Shown: positions 54,131-63,972 of the stretch, piece by piece
Numbering within the stretch: position 1 is the first letter of the stretch
Layout of the letters: each line of letters starts with the position of its first letter
NCBI RefSeq assembly: GCF_007644035.1
Contig: NZ_VMTV02000909.1
Location: 62,001-126,000 of the forward strand
Origin: Vogesella mureinivorans
GTDB taxonomy: Bacteria; Pseudomonadota; Gammaproteobacteria; Burkholderiales; Chromobacteriaceae
Length of the DNA stretch: 64,000 bases
Direction of reading: 5' to 3'
Notes under the pieces: generated by a model
Seen by the model: the letters and a program-made list of their open reading frames with translations, nothing else
What the model was told of the DNA's origin: nothing
Database searches by the model: none
Program-made: the position numbers and the translations under genes

Positions 54131-54144
54131 TACAGTAAACTGTA
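54131..54144. promoter_or_regulatory. Inverted repeat upstream of sodB
   Basis: TACAGT-AA-ACTGTA, six-base arms with a two-base spacer, 49 bp upstream of the sodB start. It may be part of an operator, but no regulator site I know matches well. Confidence 0.3.
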
Positions 54145-54192
54145 GCAGTCGAACAGCGCATGCTGTTTTGCTTGTTAACTCTGGAGAGCACG

Positions 54193-54774
54193 ATGGAACA
54201 CAAACTGCCCGAACTGCCGTACGCACTGGACGCCCTGGCGCCGATCATTTCCAAGGAAACCCTGGAATTCCACTACGGCAAACATCACCAGACCTACATC
54301 ACCAACCTGAACAACCTGATCAAGGGCACCGAGTTCGAAAATGCCTCCCTGGAAGAGATCGTAAAAAAATCCTCCGGCGGCATCTTCAATAACGCTGCCC
54401 AGGTGTGGAACCACACCTTCTACTGGTTTGGCCTGGCACCGAACGCCGGCGGCGAACCGACTGGCGCGCTGGCTGATGCCATCAACGCCAAATGGGGCTC
54501 CTTCGACGAGTTCAAGAAAGCCTTTGCCGCCTGTGCCGTTGGCACCTTCGGTTCCGGCTGGGCCTGGCTGGTAAAAAATGCCGATGGCAGCCTGGACCTG
54601 GTGTCCACCAGCAACGCCGCTACCCCGCTGACTACCGACAAGAAGGCACTGCTGACTTGCGACGTATGGGAGCACGCCTACTACATCGACTACCGCAACA
54701 GCCGCCCGAACTACATGGAAGGCTTCTGGAAGCTGGTGAACTGGAACTTTGTTGCCGAAAACTTTGCTGCCTGA
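54193..54774 (+). CDS. sodB: Iron superoxide dismutase
   Basis: Cytoplasmic dismutase of superoxide. 193 residues from the ATG at 54193 with GGAGA upstream. Metal ligands: His27 in [12 protein letters not shown], His in [12 protein letters not shown], and Asp/His in [13 protein letters not shown]. The [13 protein letters not shown] motif and Gln-containing second-shell signature are of the Fe type rather than Mn. Followed by a strong hairpin. Divergent from the flavoprotein gene. Confidence 0.96.
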   Translation: MEHKLPELPYALDALAPIISKETLEFHYGKHHQTYITNLNNLIKGTEFENASLEEIVKKSSGGIFNNAAQVWNHTFYWFGLAPNAGGEPTGALADAINAKWGSFDEFKKAFAACAVGTFGSGWAWLVKNADGSLDLVSTSNAATPLTTDKKALLTCDVWEHAYYIDYRNSRPNYMEGFWKLVNWNFVAENFAA

Positions 54775-54794
54775 TTTTTGACAGCATCGTGATG

Positions 54795-54821
54795 AAAAAG
54801 GCCCCTTGCGGGGCCTTTTTT
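54795..54821. terminator. Terminator after sodB
   Basis: Stem AAAAAGGCCCC / GGGGCCTTTTT with a TTGC loop and T run. Also serves the convergent ppiD gene. Confidence 0.92.
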
Positions 54822-54865
54822 GTTGCCTGCCACAGCGCACTGCCCACCCGCAGGCGGGCGTGTGC

Positions 54866-56695
54866 TTACTGCTCGGCCGGCGTCTGGCTGATCATCACCT
54901 TGTGTTTCTGGCGCAGCTGCTCCAGATACGCGGCCATCACGCTTTGCGACGACATCTCGCCCAGCAGCATGCCCAGCTGGGCCGACTCCTGCGGGGCCAG
55001 TGCCTGGGCGGGCTGTACTTTGTCTACGCTGTACAGCACGTACTCGCCATTGTCACGCTTGACCCCGGCAAAAGCAGGTAGCTGCTTGGGGTTGGCCGCA
55101 AACACGGCGCGCAGCTCGGCTACCGGCGTACCCGCCGGGTTACGGCGCGACAGGTTCTTCACCTCGCCCCAGGCAACAGCGGCAGCTTTGCCCGCTTTCA
55201 GCTCGGCCAGCATGGCCGCACCGCGCTGCGCTGCCAATTTGGCGCCCTCTTTGGCCACCAGCTCGGCCCGGATGGTGTCCTGCACCTCGGCCAGCGTGCG
55301 CTGACGCGCAGGCTGGTGCTCGGCGACACGCACCACCACCAGCGTGTTGTTACCCACGTCTACCGGCTCGCTATTGTGCTTTTTGTTCAGCACGTCGTCG
55401 CTGAATGCCGCTTCCAGCAGCTTGGCATTGCCCAGTACGGCATCACCCGGCTTGCCGGTGCGTGGCAGCAGCTCGCTTTGCTGGGCTTTCAGGCTCAGCG
55501 CGGTTTCTACCGCTTTGAGCGAATCACCCTGCTGGTAAGCCAGCTCGCCCATTTTCTCGGCGGCAGCACGGTAGGCAGCGGCGGCTTTTTGCTTGCGCAA
55601 CTTGTCTACCACGGCGGCTTTTTGCGATTCGAAATCGCTGGCCTTGATCGCATTGAGCTGCAGGATGTGATAACCGAATTCGGTTTCGACTACTTCGCTG
55701 ATCTGGCCTTGCTTCATGGCAAAAGCCACGCTCTCGAACGGCTTGGTCATCACGCCACGGCCAAAGAAGCCCAGGTCGCCACCGTTGGCCGCAGAGCCCG
55801 GGTCTTGCGAGCGGGCTTTAGCCAGCTCGGCAAACTTGGCCGGGTTGGCACGCACTTCTTTCAGGATGGCGTCGGCTTGTGCCTTGACCTTGGCTTTGTC
55901 GGCGGCGGGTGCACTCTTGTCGACGGCCAACAGGATGTGTGCCACCTGGCGCTCTTCGGACGAGAACTCGCCCGCATTCTTGTCGTAATAGGCCTTGGCA
56001 TCCGCATCGCTGATGGTCAGCGCCTGCGCCATGGCATCTTGCGACAAGGCAACATACTCGATGCGTACCTGGTCAGTGGTCTTGAAACGCTTCAGATTGG
56101 CCTCGTAATAGGCCTTGATCATGGCATCGTCCAGCTTGACGCTGGCAGCAAACTGTTCTGGCTTGAGGGTGTAGGCGCGCACATCGCGCACTTCGGACAC
56201 CAGGGCGCTCATGCGCTCTGCCAGGGTACGGGAAACAAAGCTGCCGTTCAGGTAAGGTGCCACCTGCGTTTGCAGCAGGATGTCACGGCTGATCTGCTCT
56301 TCAAATGCATCGGCCGTCATGTAACGGCCCTGCAGGAATTCGGTATAGCGTGCCGCGCTGAAGCTGCCGTTTTCCTGGAAAGCAGGAATGCCGGCAATCA
56401 CATTGCGCAGCTGCTGCGGGGCGACAGCCAGATGGTGGCCACGGGCCTCGGCCAGCAGCATTTCCTGGCGGATCAGGTTTTCCAGCACCGCCTGGCGTGA
56501 TGCGGCGTTGGTAGGCTGGCCTTCCAGCTGGCGCTCCACGTCTTTCTGGTAGATCTTGGCATCGCCCACTTTGGCCAGATACGGGTCTTCCACAGCGGCA
56601 CTGTAACTACCGACGCCGAAACCCACGAAGGTGAGCGCCACGGCACCAAGAATGATCTTGATGGCAAGATTGTTGTTCTGAACGAAATCAAACAT
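54866..56695 (-). CDS. ppiD: Peptidyl-prolyl isomerase / periplasmic folding factor PpiD
   Basis: 609 residues. An N-terminal membrane anchor ([22 protein letters not shown]) with a SurA-like chaperone domain, then a parvulin domain at about 250-350 ([38 protein letters not shown]). Assists folding of exported proteins near the Sec translocon. Start at 56695. hupB-ppiD is the usual neighbourhood; the region between holds two hairpins and no tRNA. Two in-frame copies of the repeated 10-mer (55091, 55784). Confidence 0.95.
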   Translation of the reverse strand: MFDFVQNNNLAIKIILGAVALTFVGFGVGSYSAAVEDPYLAKVGDAKIYQKDVERQLEGQPTNAASRQAVLENLIRQEMLLAEARGHHLAVAPQQLRNVIAGIPAFQENGSFSAARYTEFLQGRYMTADAFEEQISRDILLQTQVAPYLNGSFVSRTLAERMSALVSEVRDVRAYTLKPEQFAASVKLDDAMIKAYYEANLKRFKTTDQVRIEYVALSQDAMAQALTISDADAKAYYDKNAGEFSSEERQVAHILLAVDKSAPAADKAKVKAQADAILKEVRANPAKFAELAKARSQDPGSAANGGDLGFFGRGVMTKPFESVAFAMKQGQISEVVETEFGYHILQLNAIKASDFESQKAAVVDKLRKQKAAAAYRAAAEKMGELAYQQGDSLKAVETALSLKAQQSELLPRTGKPGDAVLGNAKLLEAAFSDDVLNKKHNSEPVDVGNNTLVVVRVAEHQPARQRTLAEVQDTIRAELVAKEGAKLAAQRGAAMLAELKAGKAAAVAWGEVKNLSRRNPAGTPVAELRAVFAANPKQLPAFAGVKRDNGEYVLYSVDKVQPAQALAPQESAQLGMLLGEMSSQSVMAAYLEQLRQKHKVMISQTPAEQ

Positions 56696-56717
56696 GAGGT
56701 TCGGGGTCTACCAAAGA

Positions 56718-56748
56718 AACAAGGTGAACGTTGGCCGTTCACCTTGTT
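56718..56748 (-). terminator. Hairpin upstream of ppiD
   Basis: A 13-bp perfect stem AACAAGGTGAACG / CGTTCACCTTGTT with a TTGGC loop, followed on the minus strand by TCTTTGG. It lies between hupB and ppiD and probably ends the upstream transcript. Confidence 0.7.
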
Positions 56749-56804
56749 GATTGTCTGGTGGAGCCTGCTTTCGCAAACCCATACAGAGTGACTGGCAAGC
56801 AAAC

Positions 56805-56824
56805 GCCCGGTGCAAGCACCGGGC
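56805..56824 (-). terminator. Hairpin directly after hupB
   Basis: Stem GCCCGGTGC / GCACCGGGC with an AA loop, 10 bp after the hupB stop, followed on the minus strand by GTTTGCTT. Confidence 0.75.
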
Positions 56825-56833
56825 AGGTGCTGA

Positions 56834-57103
56834 TTACAGTGCGTCTTTCAGTGCTTTACCAGCACGGAATTTCGGAGACTTGGCAGCAGCGATGGTAATG
56901 GTCTCGCCAGTCTTCGGGTTACGACCACTACGCTCGGCGCGCTCGCCTACGTAGAAAGTACCAAAGCCCACAACAGTGACAGTGTCGCCAGCCTTCAGCG
57001 CATCGGTTACAGCATCGATCATGCCATCCAGTGCCTTACCGGCAGCTGCTTTGGAAATGTCTGCCTTGGCGGCGATAGCGTCAATCAGTTCAGACTTGTT
57101 CAC
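56834..57103 (-). CDS. hupB: DNA-binding protein HU, beta
   Basis: 89-residue nucleoid protein. The typical start [19 protein letters not shown] and the DNA-arm region [21 protein letters not shown] are present. Binds bent or nicked DNA without sequence preference. Located between lon and ppiD as in many proteobacteria. Confidence 0.98.
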   Translation of the reverse strand: MNKSELIDAIAAKADISKAAAGKALDGMIDAVTDALKAGDTVTVVGFGTFYVGERAERSGRNPKTGETITIAAAKSPKFRAGKALKDAL

Positions 57104-57191
57104 GTTAAGTCCCCTTTCGTCGTTCTCGGTGTACGGAGTACTGAATAAAACCGCTAGCTTTATAGCAAGGGCAAAATCCTTGTGTCAAGCG

Positions 57192-57234
57192 GCTTTCAGC
57201 GGGGGAGCTCATGTTTTCACCCCCTCCTGAAAGC
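57192..57234 (-). terminator. Long hairpin between lon and hupB
   Basis: GCTTTCAG and CTGAAAGC form an outer 8-bp stem around an inner G5/C5 pairing. It lies in the 174-bp gap between lon and hupB and probably separates the two transcripts. Confidence 0.6.
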
Positions 57235-57277
57235 TGATGCTAGCGCGGTTTTACCAGCAAATCAAAACAATGAGTCA

Positions 57278-59695
57278 TTAATGTGTCATTGGCGCGGACT
57301 TTGTCGCAAGTTCAGCAGTGGCGGGCGTTACAGCCACAGCCTCTTCTGACAGCGCTTGCGGCTCGCGTTCCAGCGCGTATGACAAAACCTCATCAATCCA
57401 CTTCACTGGCAAAATCTCCAGCTTGTTCTTGATGTTAGCCGGGATCTCGGCCAGATCCTTGACGTTGCCTTTGGGGATCAGCGCACGTTTGATGCCACCA
57501 CGCTGGGCGGCCAACAGCTTCTCTTTCAGGCCGCCAATGGGCAGTACTTCACCACGCAAGGTGATTTCGCCGGTCATCGCTACATCGGCACGCACAGGGA
57601 TGCCGGTGAGCACGGAAACCAGCGCCGTGGTCATGGCGATACCCGCGGATGGGCCATCTTTTGGCGTGGCGCCTTCCGGTACGTGGATGTGCATGTCGTG
57701 CTTTTCGTAGAAATCCGGCTTGATGCCCAGCAAACGGGCACGGCTACGCACCACGCTCATGGCGGCGGTAATGGACTCCTGCATCACCTCGCCCAGCTGG
57801 CCGGTACGAATGATGTTGCCCTTGCCCGGCAGCGCAACGGCCTCGATGGTGAGCAGCTCGCCGCCCACTTCGGTCCACGCCAGGCCGGTGACCTGGCCGA
57901 TGCGGTTTTCTTCTTCGGCCAGGCCAAAGTCGAAGCGACGCACACCCAGATATTTCTCCAGGTTCTTGCCGTTTACCGTGGTTTTCACCGCCTTGTCTGC
58001 GCTGGCTTTCTTGCTGTGCTCGGTCACCACCTTGCGGCAGATCTTGGCGATCTCGCGGTCCAGGCTACGTACGCCTGCCTCACGGGTGTAGTAGCGCACG
58101 ATGTCGCGCAGCGCGCTTTCCTGCACTACCAGCTCGCCTTCTACCACGCCATTGTTCTTTATCTGCTTGGGCAGCAGATACTTGGTGGCGATATTGACCT
58201 TCTCGTCTTCGGTGTAGCCGGCCAGGCGGATGATTTCCATCCGGTCCAGCAGCGCCGCCGGGATATTCAGCGAGTTGGCCGTGGCCACGAACATCACGTC
58301 GGACAGGTCGAAATCCACCTCGGCGTAATGGTCGGCAAACGCATGGTTCTGCTCCGGGTCCAGCACCTCCAGCAGCGCAGCGGAAGGGTCGCCACGGAAG
58401 TCGGCACCCAGCTTGTCCACTTCGTCCAGCAGGAACAGCGGGTTTTTCACGCCCACTTTGGTCATGTTCTGCAGCACCTTGCCCGGCATGGAGCCGATAT
58501 AGGTACGGCGATGACCGCGGATTTCGGATTCGTCGCGCACACCGCCCAGCGCCATGCGCACAAACTTGCGGCCGGTAGCACGGGCAATCGACTGCCCCAG
58601 CGAGGTCTTACCCACGCCTGGCGGCCCGACAAGGCACAAAATAGGCGCTTTCAGGCGGTCGACACGCTGCTGCACTGCCAGATACTCCAGAATGCGCTCT
58701 TTGACCTTTTCCAGGCCAAAGTGGTCTTCGTCCAGCACATCCTCCGCCCCATCGATATCCTTGCTGACCTTGGTCTTTTTCTTCCACGGCAGATCGATCA
58801 GGGTTTCGATGTAGTTGCGCACCACGGTGGCCTCAGCCGACATGGGCGACATCATGCGCAGTTTTTTCAGCTCGGCCGTGACTTTCTCGCGGCCTTCCTT
58901 GGACATGCCGGCTACCTTGATCTTGCGCTCCAGCTCGTCCAGATCGTTGCCTTCTTCGCCTTCACCCAGCTCTTTCTGGATGGCTTTTACCTGTTCGTTC
59001 AGGTAGTACTCGCGCTGGCTCTTTTCCATCTGGCGCTTCACGCGGCCACGGATGCGCTTTTCTACCTGCAGGATGTCGATCTCGCTTTCCATCATGGCCA
59101 GCAGGTGCTCGATACGTGCCTTGATGTCGAACATCTCCAGCACTTCCTGCTTGTTTTCCAGACGCAGCGGCAGGTGCACTACCACCGAGTCGGCCAGGCG
59201 GCCGGCTTTGTCCACGCCAGACAACGACGACAGGACTTCGCTCGGGATTTTCTTGTTCAGTTTGACGAACTGCTCGAACTGCGCCAGCAGTGCGCGGCGC
59301 AGCGCCTCCACCTCGGGCGTATCCTCGCTGTCGAACGGCAGCGGGTCGATGGTGGCGGTAAAGTATTCTTCGTGGTCCTGCACTGCGGCCAACCTGGCAC
59401 GCTGACGGCCTTCTACCAGCACCTTCACGGTGCCGTCGGGCAGCTTCAGCATTTGCAGGATGCTGGCAATGGTGCCGATCTCGTGCAGGTCTTCCGACAG
59501 GGGTTCGTCCTTGTCGGCAGCACGCTGGGCAACCAGCAGGATCTGTTTGCCTTCGTCCATGGCCTTTTCCAGCGCCTTGATGGATTTGGGGCGGCCAACA
59601 AACAGCGGAATCACCATGTGCGGGAACACAACGACATCGCGCAGCGGCAATAGGGCCAGTGTGGTTTGATCTTTTAGTTCGGCGGGCTGTGGCAT
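57278..59695 (-). CDS. lon: ATP-dependent protease Lon
   Basis: 805 residues. N-terminal substrate domain ([21 protein letters not shown]), AAA+ module with [10 protein letters not shown], Walker B FLLDEVDK and Arg finger region, and a C-terminal Ser-Lys protease (catalytic Ser in [11 protein letters not shown], Lys in the [16 protein letters not shown] region). Degrades misfolded and regulatory proteins in the cytoplasm. A candidate heat-shock promoter lies upstream of the start. clpX lies just upstream on the same strand but is separated by a terminator. Confidence 0.97.
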   Translation of the reverse strand: MPQPAELKDQTTLALLPLRDVVVFPHMVIPLFVGRPKSIKALEKAMDEGKQILLVAQRAADKDEPLSEDLHEIGTIASILQMLKLPDGTVKVLVEGRQRARLAAVQDHEEYFTATIDPLPFDSEDTPEVEALRRALLAQFEQFVKLNKKIPSEVLSSLSGVDKAGRLADSVVVHLPLRLENKQEVLEMFDIKARIEHLLAMMESEIDILQVEKRIRGRVKRQMEKSQREYYLNEQVKAIQKELGEGEEGNDLDELERKIKVAGMSKEGREKVTAELKKLRMMSPMSAEATVVRNYIETLIDLPWKKKTKVSKDIDGAEDVLDEDHFGLEKVKERILEYLAVQQRVDRLKAPILCLVGPPGVGKTSLGQSIARATGRKFVRMALGGVRDESEIRGHRRTYIGSMPGKVLQNMTKVGVKNPLFLLDEVDKLGADFRGDPSAALLEVLDPEQNHAFADHYAEVDFDLSDVMFVATANSLNIPAALLDRMEIIRLAGYTEDEKVNIATKYLLPKQIKNNGVVEGELVVQESALRDIVRYYTREAGVRSLDREIAKICRKVVTEHSKKASADKAVKTTVNGKNLEKYLGVRRFDFGLAEEENRIGQVTGLAWTEVGGELLTIEAVALPGKGNIIRTGQLGEVMQESITAAMSVVRSRARLLGIKPDFYEKHDMHIHVPEGATPKDGPSAGIAMTTALVSVLTGIPVRADVAMTGEITLRGEVLPIGGLKEKLLAAQRGGIKRALIPKGNVKDLAEIPANIKNKLEILPVKWIDEVLSYALEREPQALSEEAVAVTPATAELATKSAPMTH

Positions 59696-59736
59696 ATCAC
59701 CTAACCTTGCTCTTGGTGGAATTCAGTTAACAGGAC

Positions 59737-59764
59737 AAATTAGGGCAAATTCATCCATATCAAG
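59737..59764 (-). promoter_or_regulatory. Candidate sigma-32 heat-shock promoter of lon
   Basis: On the minus strand: CTTGAT (59759-59764), 13-bp spacer, CCCTAATTT (59737-59745), about 42 bp upstream of the lon ATG. Compared with the sigma-32 consensus CTTGAA-N13-CCCCATNT it is close but not perfect. Lon is a classical heat-shock gene. Confidence 0.5.
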
Positions 59765-59792
59765 CATGCTAAAGCACTTAATAGTAGCTGCA

Positions 59793-59823
59793 AACAAAAA
59801 CCGCCCTCACGGGCGGTTTGTTT
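59793..59823 (-). terminator. Terminator after clpX
   Basis: Stem AACCGCCC-TCAC-GGGCGGTT with T-rich flanks on the minus strand. It closes the tig-clpP-clpX operon. Confidence 0.88.
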
Positions 59824-59839
59824 CACTGCCTGGGCGGGC

Positions 59840-61123
59840 TCAGGCGGACTGGGCAGTATCCGGCGCAGCGTCTTCCTGCTGCAGGATGTAGGCAGGCTTT
59901 TCGCCCAGCTCGATCACTTTCTCGTCTACCACGACCTTGCTGACGCCTTCGAGGGACGGCAGCTCGTACATGGTATCCAGCAGCGAGCGCTCCAGAATGG
60001 AACGCAAACCACGCGCACCGGTCTTGCGGATCAGGGCTTGCTTGGCAATCACACGTAACGCGGAAGGCAGCACCTCCAGTGTTACCTGCTCCATGGCAAA
60101 CAGGCGCTGATACTGTTTGATCAGGGCATTGCGCGGCTGGGTCAGGATGCTCACCAGCGCTTCTTCGTCCAGCTCTTCCAGCGTGGTCACCACGGGCAGG
60201 CGGCCGATCAGCTCGGGAATCAGGCCAAACTTGATCAGGTCTTCCGGCTCCACTTCGCGGAACAGGGTGCTGATGGATTTGCCATCTTCCTTGGACATCA
60301 CCTCGGCACCAAAGCCGATCCCGCCTTTTTCGGAACGGCGACGAATGATCTTTTCCAGACCATCGAACGCACCACCGCAAATGAACAGGATATTGGTGGT
60401 ATCCACCTGGATGAATTCCTGGTTCGGGTGCTTGCGGCCACCTTGCGGCGGTACCGACGCTACCGTGCCTTCGATCAGCTTCAGCAGGGCCTGCTGTACG
60501 CCTTCACCGGAGACATCGCGGGTAATCGACGGGTTTTCCGACTTGCGGGAAATCTTGTCGATTTCGTCCAGGTACACAATGCCGCGCTGGGCTTTGGTCA
60601 CATCGTAGTCGCACTTTTGCAAGAGCTTCTGGATGATGTGCTCAACGTCCTCGCCCACATAACCGGCTTCGGTCAGCGTGGTGGCATCGGCAATGACAAA
60701 CGGCACGTCCAGCAGCCTGGCCAGCGTCTGCGCCAACAGCGTCTTACCGGAGCCGGTAGGGCCGATCAGCAGGATATTGCTCTTGGACAGCTCTACGTCG
60801 TCCTTGGTGCTGGGCGTGTAGAGGCGCTTGTAGTGGTTGTACACCGCCACGGCCAGCGACTTCTTGGCCGGGTCCTGGCCAATGATGTACTGGTCCAGCG
60901 AGGCGCGGATTTCCTGCGGTGTCGGCAGGGCTGGTGCTTCGCCCTGCTCGTCTGCAGCACCGATTGTCGCTTCTGTTTCATCGCGAATGATATCGCCGCA
61001 CAGATCTACACACTCGTTACAAATGTAGACCTGCGGGCCGGCGATCAGTCGCTGCACTTCGTGCTGGCTCTTGCCGCAAAAAGAGCAGTACAGCAGCTTG
61101 TCCTTACTGCCTTTATCTGCCAT
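59840..61123 (-). CDS. clpX: ATP-dependent Clp protease, ATPase subunit ClpX
   Basis: 427 residues. Zinc-binding domain at the N-terminus (CSFC at 13-16 and CNEC at 35-38), AAA+ domain with Walker [13 protein letters not shown], Walker B VYLDEIDK and an IGF-like ClpP loop (GGIGFGAEV). Unfolds tagged proteins and feeds them to ClpP. 17 bp downstream of clpP, so co-transcribed with it. Confidence 0.97.
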   Translation of the reverse strand: MADKGSKDKLLYCSFCGKSQHEVQRLIAGPQVYICNECVDLCGDIIRDETEATIGAADEQGEAPALPTPQEIRASLDQYIIGQDPAKKSLAVAVYNHYKRLYTPSTKDDVELSKSNILLIGPTGSGKTLLAQTLARLLDVPFVIADATTLTEAGYVGEDVEHIIQKLLQKCDYDVTKAQRGIVYLDEIDKISRKSENPSITRDVSGEGVQQALLKLIEGTVASVPPQGGRKHPNQEFIQVDTTNILFICGGAFDGLEKIIRRRSEKGGIGFGAEVMSKEDGKSISTLFREVEPEDLIKFGLIPELIGRLPVVTTLEELDEEALVSILTQPRNALIKQYQRLFAMEQVTLEVLPSALRVIAKQALIRKTGARGLRSILERSLLDTMYELPSLEGVSKVVVDEKVIELGEKPAYILQQEDAAPDTAQSA

Positions 61124-61140
61124 CAGATAGACATCCCGAA

Positions 61141-61773
61141 TTAAACGGCCGCATCCAGACGCGAGCTCAGCACCTTGTCGATCAGGCCGTATTCACGGCT
61201 CTGTTCGGCAGACATGAAGTTGTCGCGTTCGGTATCGGCTTGTACTTGTTCCATGGTCTGGCCGGTGTGCTTGGCCAGCAGCTTATTCATGTGCGCCTTG
61301 GTTTTCACCAGTTCGCGGGCATGAATTTCGATGTCGGTCACCTGGCCACTCAGGCCGCCACCGTACAACAGCGGCTGGTGGATCATCACGCGGCTGTTCG
61401 GCAGCGCAAAACGCTTGCCCTTGGCGCCTGCCGACAGCAGGAAGGCGCCCATGCTGGCTGCCTGGCCAATGCACAGGGTGGAAACGTCCGGCTTGATGAA
61501 GTTCATCGTGTCGTAGATCGACATGCCGGCGGTAATGGAACCGCCTGGCGAGTTGATATACAGATAGATGTCCTTGTCCGGGTTTTCCGATTCCAGGAAC
61601 AGCAGCTGTGCTACCACCAGATTGGCCGAGTCGTCGGTAACAGGGCCGACCAGGAACACGATACGCTCCTTCAGCAGGCGGGAGAAAATGTCGTAGGCGC
61701 GTTCGCCACGGCCACTTTGCTCCACCACCATGGGCACCAGGCCCATACCTTGCGGTTCAAACATCGATTTCAT
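61141..61773 (-). CDS. clpP: ATP-dependent Clp protease, proteolytic subunit ClpP
   Basis: 210 residues. Catalytic triad: Ser107 ([11 protein letters not shown]), His132 (MIHQPL) and Asp180 ([11 protein letters not shown]). An N-terminal propeptide precedes the mature start, as usual. ATG at 61773; an in-frame Met at codon 4 is also possible. 27 bp after the tig stop and 17 bp before clpX: the classical tig-clpP-clpX operon. Confidence 0.97.
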   Translation of the reverse strand: MKSMFEPQGMGLVPMVVEQSGRGERAYDIFSRLLKERIVFLVGPVTDDSANLVVAQLLFLESENPDKDIYLYINSPGGSITAGMSIYDTMNFIKPDVSTLCIGQAASMGAFLLSAGAKGKRFALPNSRVMIHQPLLYGGGLSGQVTDIEIHARELVKTKAHMNKLLAKHTGQTMEQVQADTERDNFMSAEQSREYGLIDKVLSSRLDAAV

Positions 61774-61800
61774 CGACCTCTCCGGTATCAGTTAAACAGA

Positions 61801-63102
61801 TCAGGCGTTGTTGCCCATCAGGGTTTCGAAAGAAACGTCCTTCTGGATAACATTGGCGCGACCCAGCACAAATTCAACCACATTGTCTTCCAGTACCATC
61901 GAAGTCGGGCCTTCCAGGCGGCCGGCTTCGGCGTAGTACCAGTCGATCACGTCTTGTGGCTGCTCGTAGCTCTCGGCAAATTCTTCTACCAGGGCTTTGA
62001 CTTGTTCCGGCTTGGCTTCCAGCTTGTTGGCTTCTACCGCTTCGGCCAGGATCAGGCCCAGCGCTACGCGGCGCTCGGCTTGCTGGGTGAACAGGTCTGC
62101 CGGCAGCGGCATGTCTTTCAGCTGCATGCCACGTTGTTCCAGGTCTTTGCGGGCCTGGTCCATCAGGCGGCCAACTTCCAGCTCTACCAGAGCTTTAGGC
62201 AGGTCGATCGGGGTCACGTCGATCAGCGCCTGCATCACGTTTTCTTTCACCTGGGCAGACAGGCGGCGTTTTACTTCACGCTCCACGTTTTTGCGGATTT
62301 CAGCGCGCATCTTGGCCACGTCGCCATCAGCAATACCCAGCAACTTGGCGAACTCTTCGTTCACTTCCGGCAGCTCGGCAGCGGCAACGTTTTTCACGGT
62401 GATCTCGAAGCTGGCGGTTTTGCCGGCTACGTCTTTACCGTGGTAGTCAGCCGGGAAGTTCACGGCAACAGTCTTGGTTTCGCCTTCTTTCGCGCCGATC
62501 ACACCGGCTTCGAATTCTGGCAGCATCTGGCCCTGGCCCAGCATGAACGGGAAGTTCTCGCTGCTGCCGCCTTCGAAGGCTACGCCGTCGATGGTGCCTT
62601 TGAAGTCGATGATGACGCGGTCGCCGTCAGCAGCTTCGCGCTCTACACGGTTGAAGCGGGTGCGTTGCTTGCGCAGGATATCAACGGTCTTGTCGATTTC
62701 GGCGTCGGTCACTTCGGTGTTTGGCTTCTCGATGTCTTTGCCAGCCAGCTCACCGATGGTGATTTCCGGGTAAACCTCGAAAGCAGCAGCAAACTTGAAG
62801 CTTTCTGCATCGCCCTGTGCCGGTTCAAAACGCGGGTAGCCAGCTACGCGCAGTTTTTGCTCGACAGCAGCTTTGTAGAAGCTTTGCTGAACCTGTTCGC
62901 CCAGCACTTCTTCGCGCACTTGTGCGCCGTAGTTTGCTTCAACGATTTTGGCCGGTGCTTTACCTGGGCGGAAACCCTGAATTTTGGCAGTGCGGGCAAC
63001 GCGCTTCAGGCGCTCGGCTACTTGTGCGTCGATTGCAGCCAGCGGCAGTGCAATGCTCATGCGACGCTCGAGGCCGCTCAACGTTTCCAGTTGTACTTGC
63101 AT
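61801..63102 (-). CDS. tig: Trigger factor
   Basis: Ribosome-bound chaperone and prolyl isomerase. 433 residues from the ATG at 63102 (MQVQLETLSGLERRM), with AAGGA upstream; a TTG two codons earlier is less likely. Ribosome-binding N-domain signature KIQGFRPGKAP (GFRxGKxP), central FKBP-type PPIase domain (VIIDFKGTIDGVAFEGGSSEN) and helical C-domain. First gene of the operon with clpP and clpX. Confidence 0.97.
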   Translation of the reverse strand: MQVQLETLSGLERRMSIALPLAAIDAQVAERLKRVARTAKIQGFRPGKAPAKIVEANYGAQVREEVLGEQVQQSFYKAAVEQKLRVAGYPRFEPAQGDAESFKFAAAFEVYPEITIGELAGKDIEKPNTEVTDAEIDKTVDILRKQRTRFNRVEREAADGDRVIIDFKGTIDGVAFEGGSSENFPFMLGQGQMLPEFEAGVIGAKEGETKTVAVNFPADYHGKDVAGKTASFEITVKNVAAAELPEVNEEFAKLLGIADGDVAKMRAEIRKNVEREVKRRLSAQVKENVMQALIDVTPIDLPKALVELEVGRLMDQARKDLEQRGMQLKDMPLPADLFTQQAERRVALGLILAEAVEANKLEAKPEQVKALVEEFAESYEQPQDVIDWYYAEAGRLEGPTSMVLEDNVVEFVLGRANVIQKDVSFETLMGNNA

Positions 63103-63474
63103 GTCCAATCCTTAGATTCAAAAGGTGTGGGGTTGAAGCCAGAAGCGGGAAAGCCCAACGGGTTGAGCAGAAATGCTCGGGGAACCATGCTGATTTTGCT
63201 TTCCTGCGCCATGAATTTTGTATTGTTAAGCAGCGTGTCTACCTGCAGGGCAGGCGAAACCAGGCGGCTAAAGCAAGGGGCGAGTATAGCATGCAGCGTC
63301 AAATTGAACAGTGCGTGATGCCAGCGCCCTGTCCTGCCAGCCATGGCGGCACATAGCCTGCACGGCACGCCAGGCCAAACTGCCACCAACAGGCCATGCC
63401 GCACGCCTTCATTGCCGCCGGCTTGCCGTGCCGGTATCGTACCGGCGATTGCACCTTGATACAGGCAAGACACC
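63103..63474. other. 372-bp divergent region between tig and moaC
   Basis: Holds the tig promoter (about 63284) and presumably that of moaC. An inverted repeat CCGGTA-TCG-TACCGG lies at 63431-63445, about 30 bp before the moaC start. No gene or riboswitch was recognised. Confidence 0.5.
63284..63292 (-). promoter_or_regulatory. Extended -10 promoter of the tig operon (candidate)
   Basis: On the minus strand TGCTATACT, a TGn-extended -10 box, lies about 180 bp upstream of the tig start. No good -35 box precedes it, which an extended -10 tolerates. Confidence 0.45.
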
Positions 63475-63972
63475 ATGTCCACCCTCACGCACTTTGACAG
63501 CCATGGCCAGGCGCACATGGTTGACGTAGGCCACAAGGCAGAAACCCGGCGCGTAGCCGTCGCCACCGGCCACATCACCATGCAGCCCGCCACCTACGCC
63601 CTGCTGCAGTCCGGCAACAGTAAAAAAGGCGATGTAATCGGCATTGCCCGCATCGCTGCCATACAGGGCAGCAAGCGCACCGCCGACCTGATTCCGCTAT
63701 GCCACCCGCTGGCCCTGAGCCGTGTGGCAGTGGATTTCCACCCCGAAGACGCCGCCTGCCGCCTGCACATCACCGTGACCGCTGAAACAGTTGGCCGCAC
63801 CGGCGTGGAAATGGAGGCGCTCAGCGCCGTGATGGCCGGCCTGCTTACCGTGTACGACATGCTGAAGGCGGTGGATCGCGGCATGGAGATCGCCGGGGTA
63901 CGGCTGCTGGAAAAACAGGGTGGCAAGAGCGGGCACTGGCACGCTGGCGACCACGACCACTTGGGAACCTGA
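63475..63972 (+). CDS. moaC: Cyclic pyranopterin monophosphate synthase MoaC
   Basis: 165 residues. Molybdenum-cofactor pathway, first committed step together with MoaA. Motifs: [48 protein letters not shown] and [28 protein letters not shown] at 63475. Another gene starts directly after its stop. One repeated 10-mer lies in frame at 63790. Confidence 0.96.
   Translation: MSTLTHFDSHGQAHMVDVGHKAETRRVAVATGHITMQPATYALLQSGNSKKGDVIGIARIAAIQGSKRTADLIPLCHPLALSRVAVDFHPEDAACRLHITVTAETVGRTGVEMEALSAVMAGLLTVYDMLKAVDRGMEIAGVRLLEKQGGKSGHWHAGDHDHLGT

Noticed and set aside
56696-56833. Possible tRNA genes between hupB and ppiD
   Set aside because: In some betaproteobacteria tRNAs lie here, but the region has only two hairpins and no T-loop or acceptor pairing.
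57683-63318. Very long open frames on the plus strand opposite lon (656 codons) and tig/clpP (692 codons)
   Set aside because: They are antisense shadows of highly conserved genes caused by GC-rich codon use; low-complexity His/Gln/Leu-rich products and no ribosome sites.
63103-63474. Molybdenum-cofactor riboswitch before moaC
   Set aside because: Only a short CCGGTA/TACCGG repeat is present; no multi-stem conserved core seen.
2510-63799. Chi-like or KOPS-like recombination or segregation signal as explanation of the 10-mer
   Set aside because: Those signals are strongly skewed to one strand along a replichore; here the two strands are nearly equal. Not fully excluded without the origin position.
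2510-63799. CRISPR array
   Set aside because: The repeated word is short, dispersed and inside genes, with no regular spacing or spacers.
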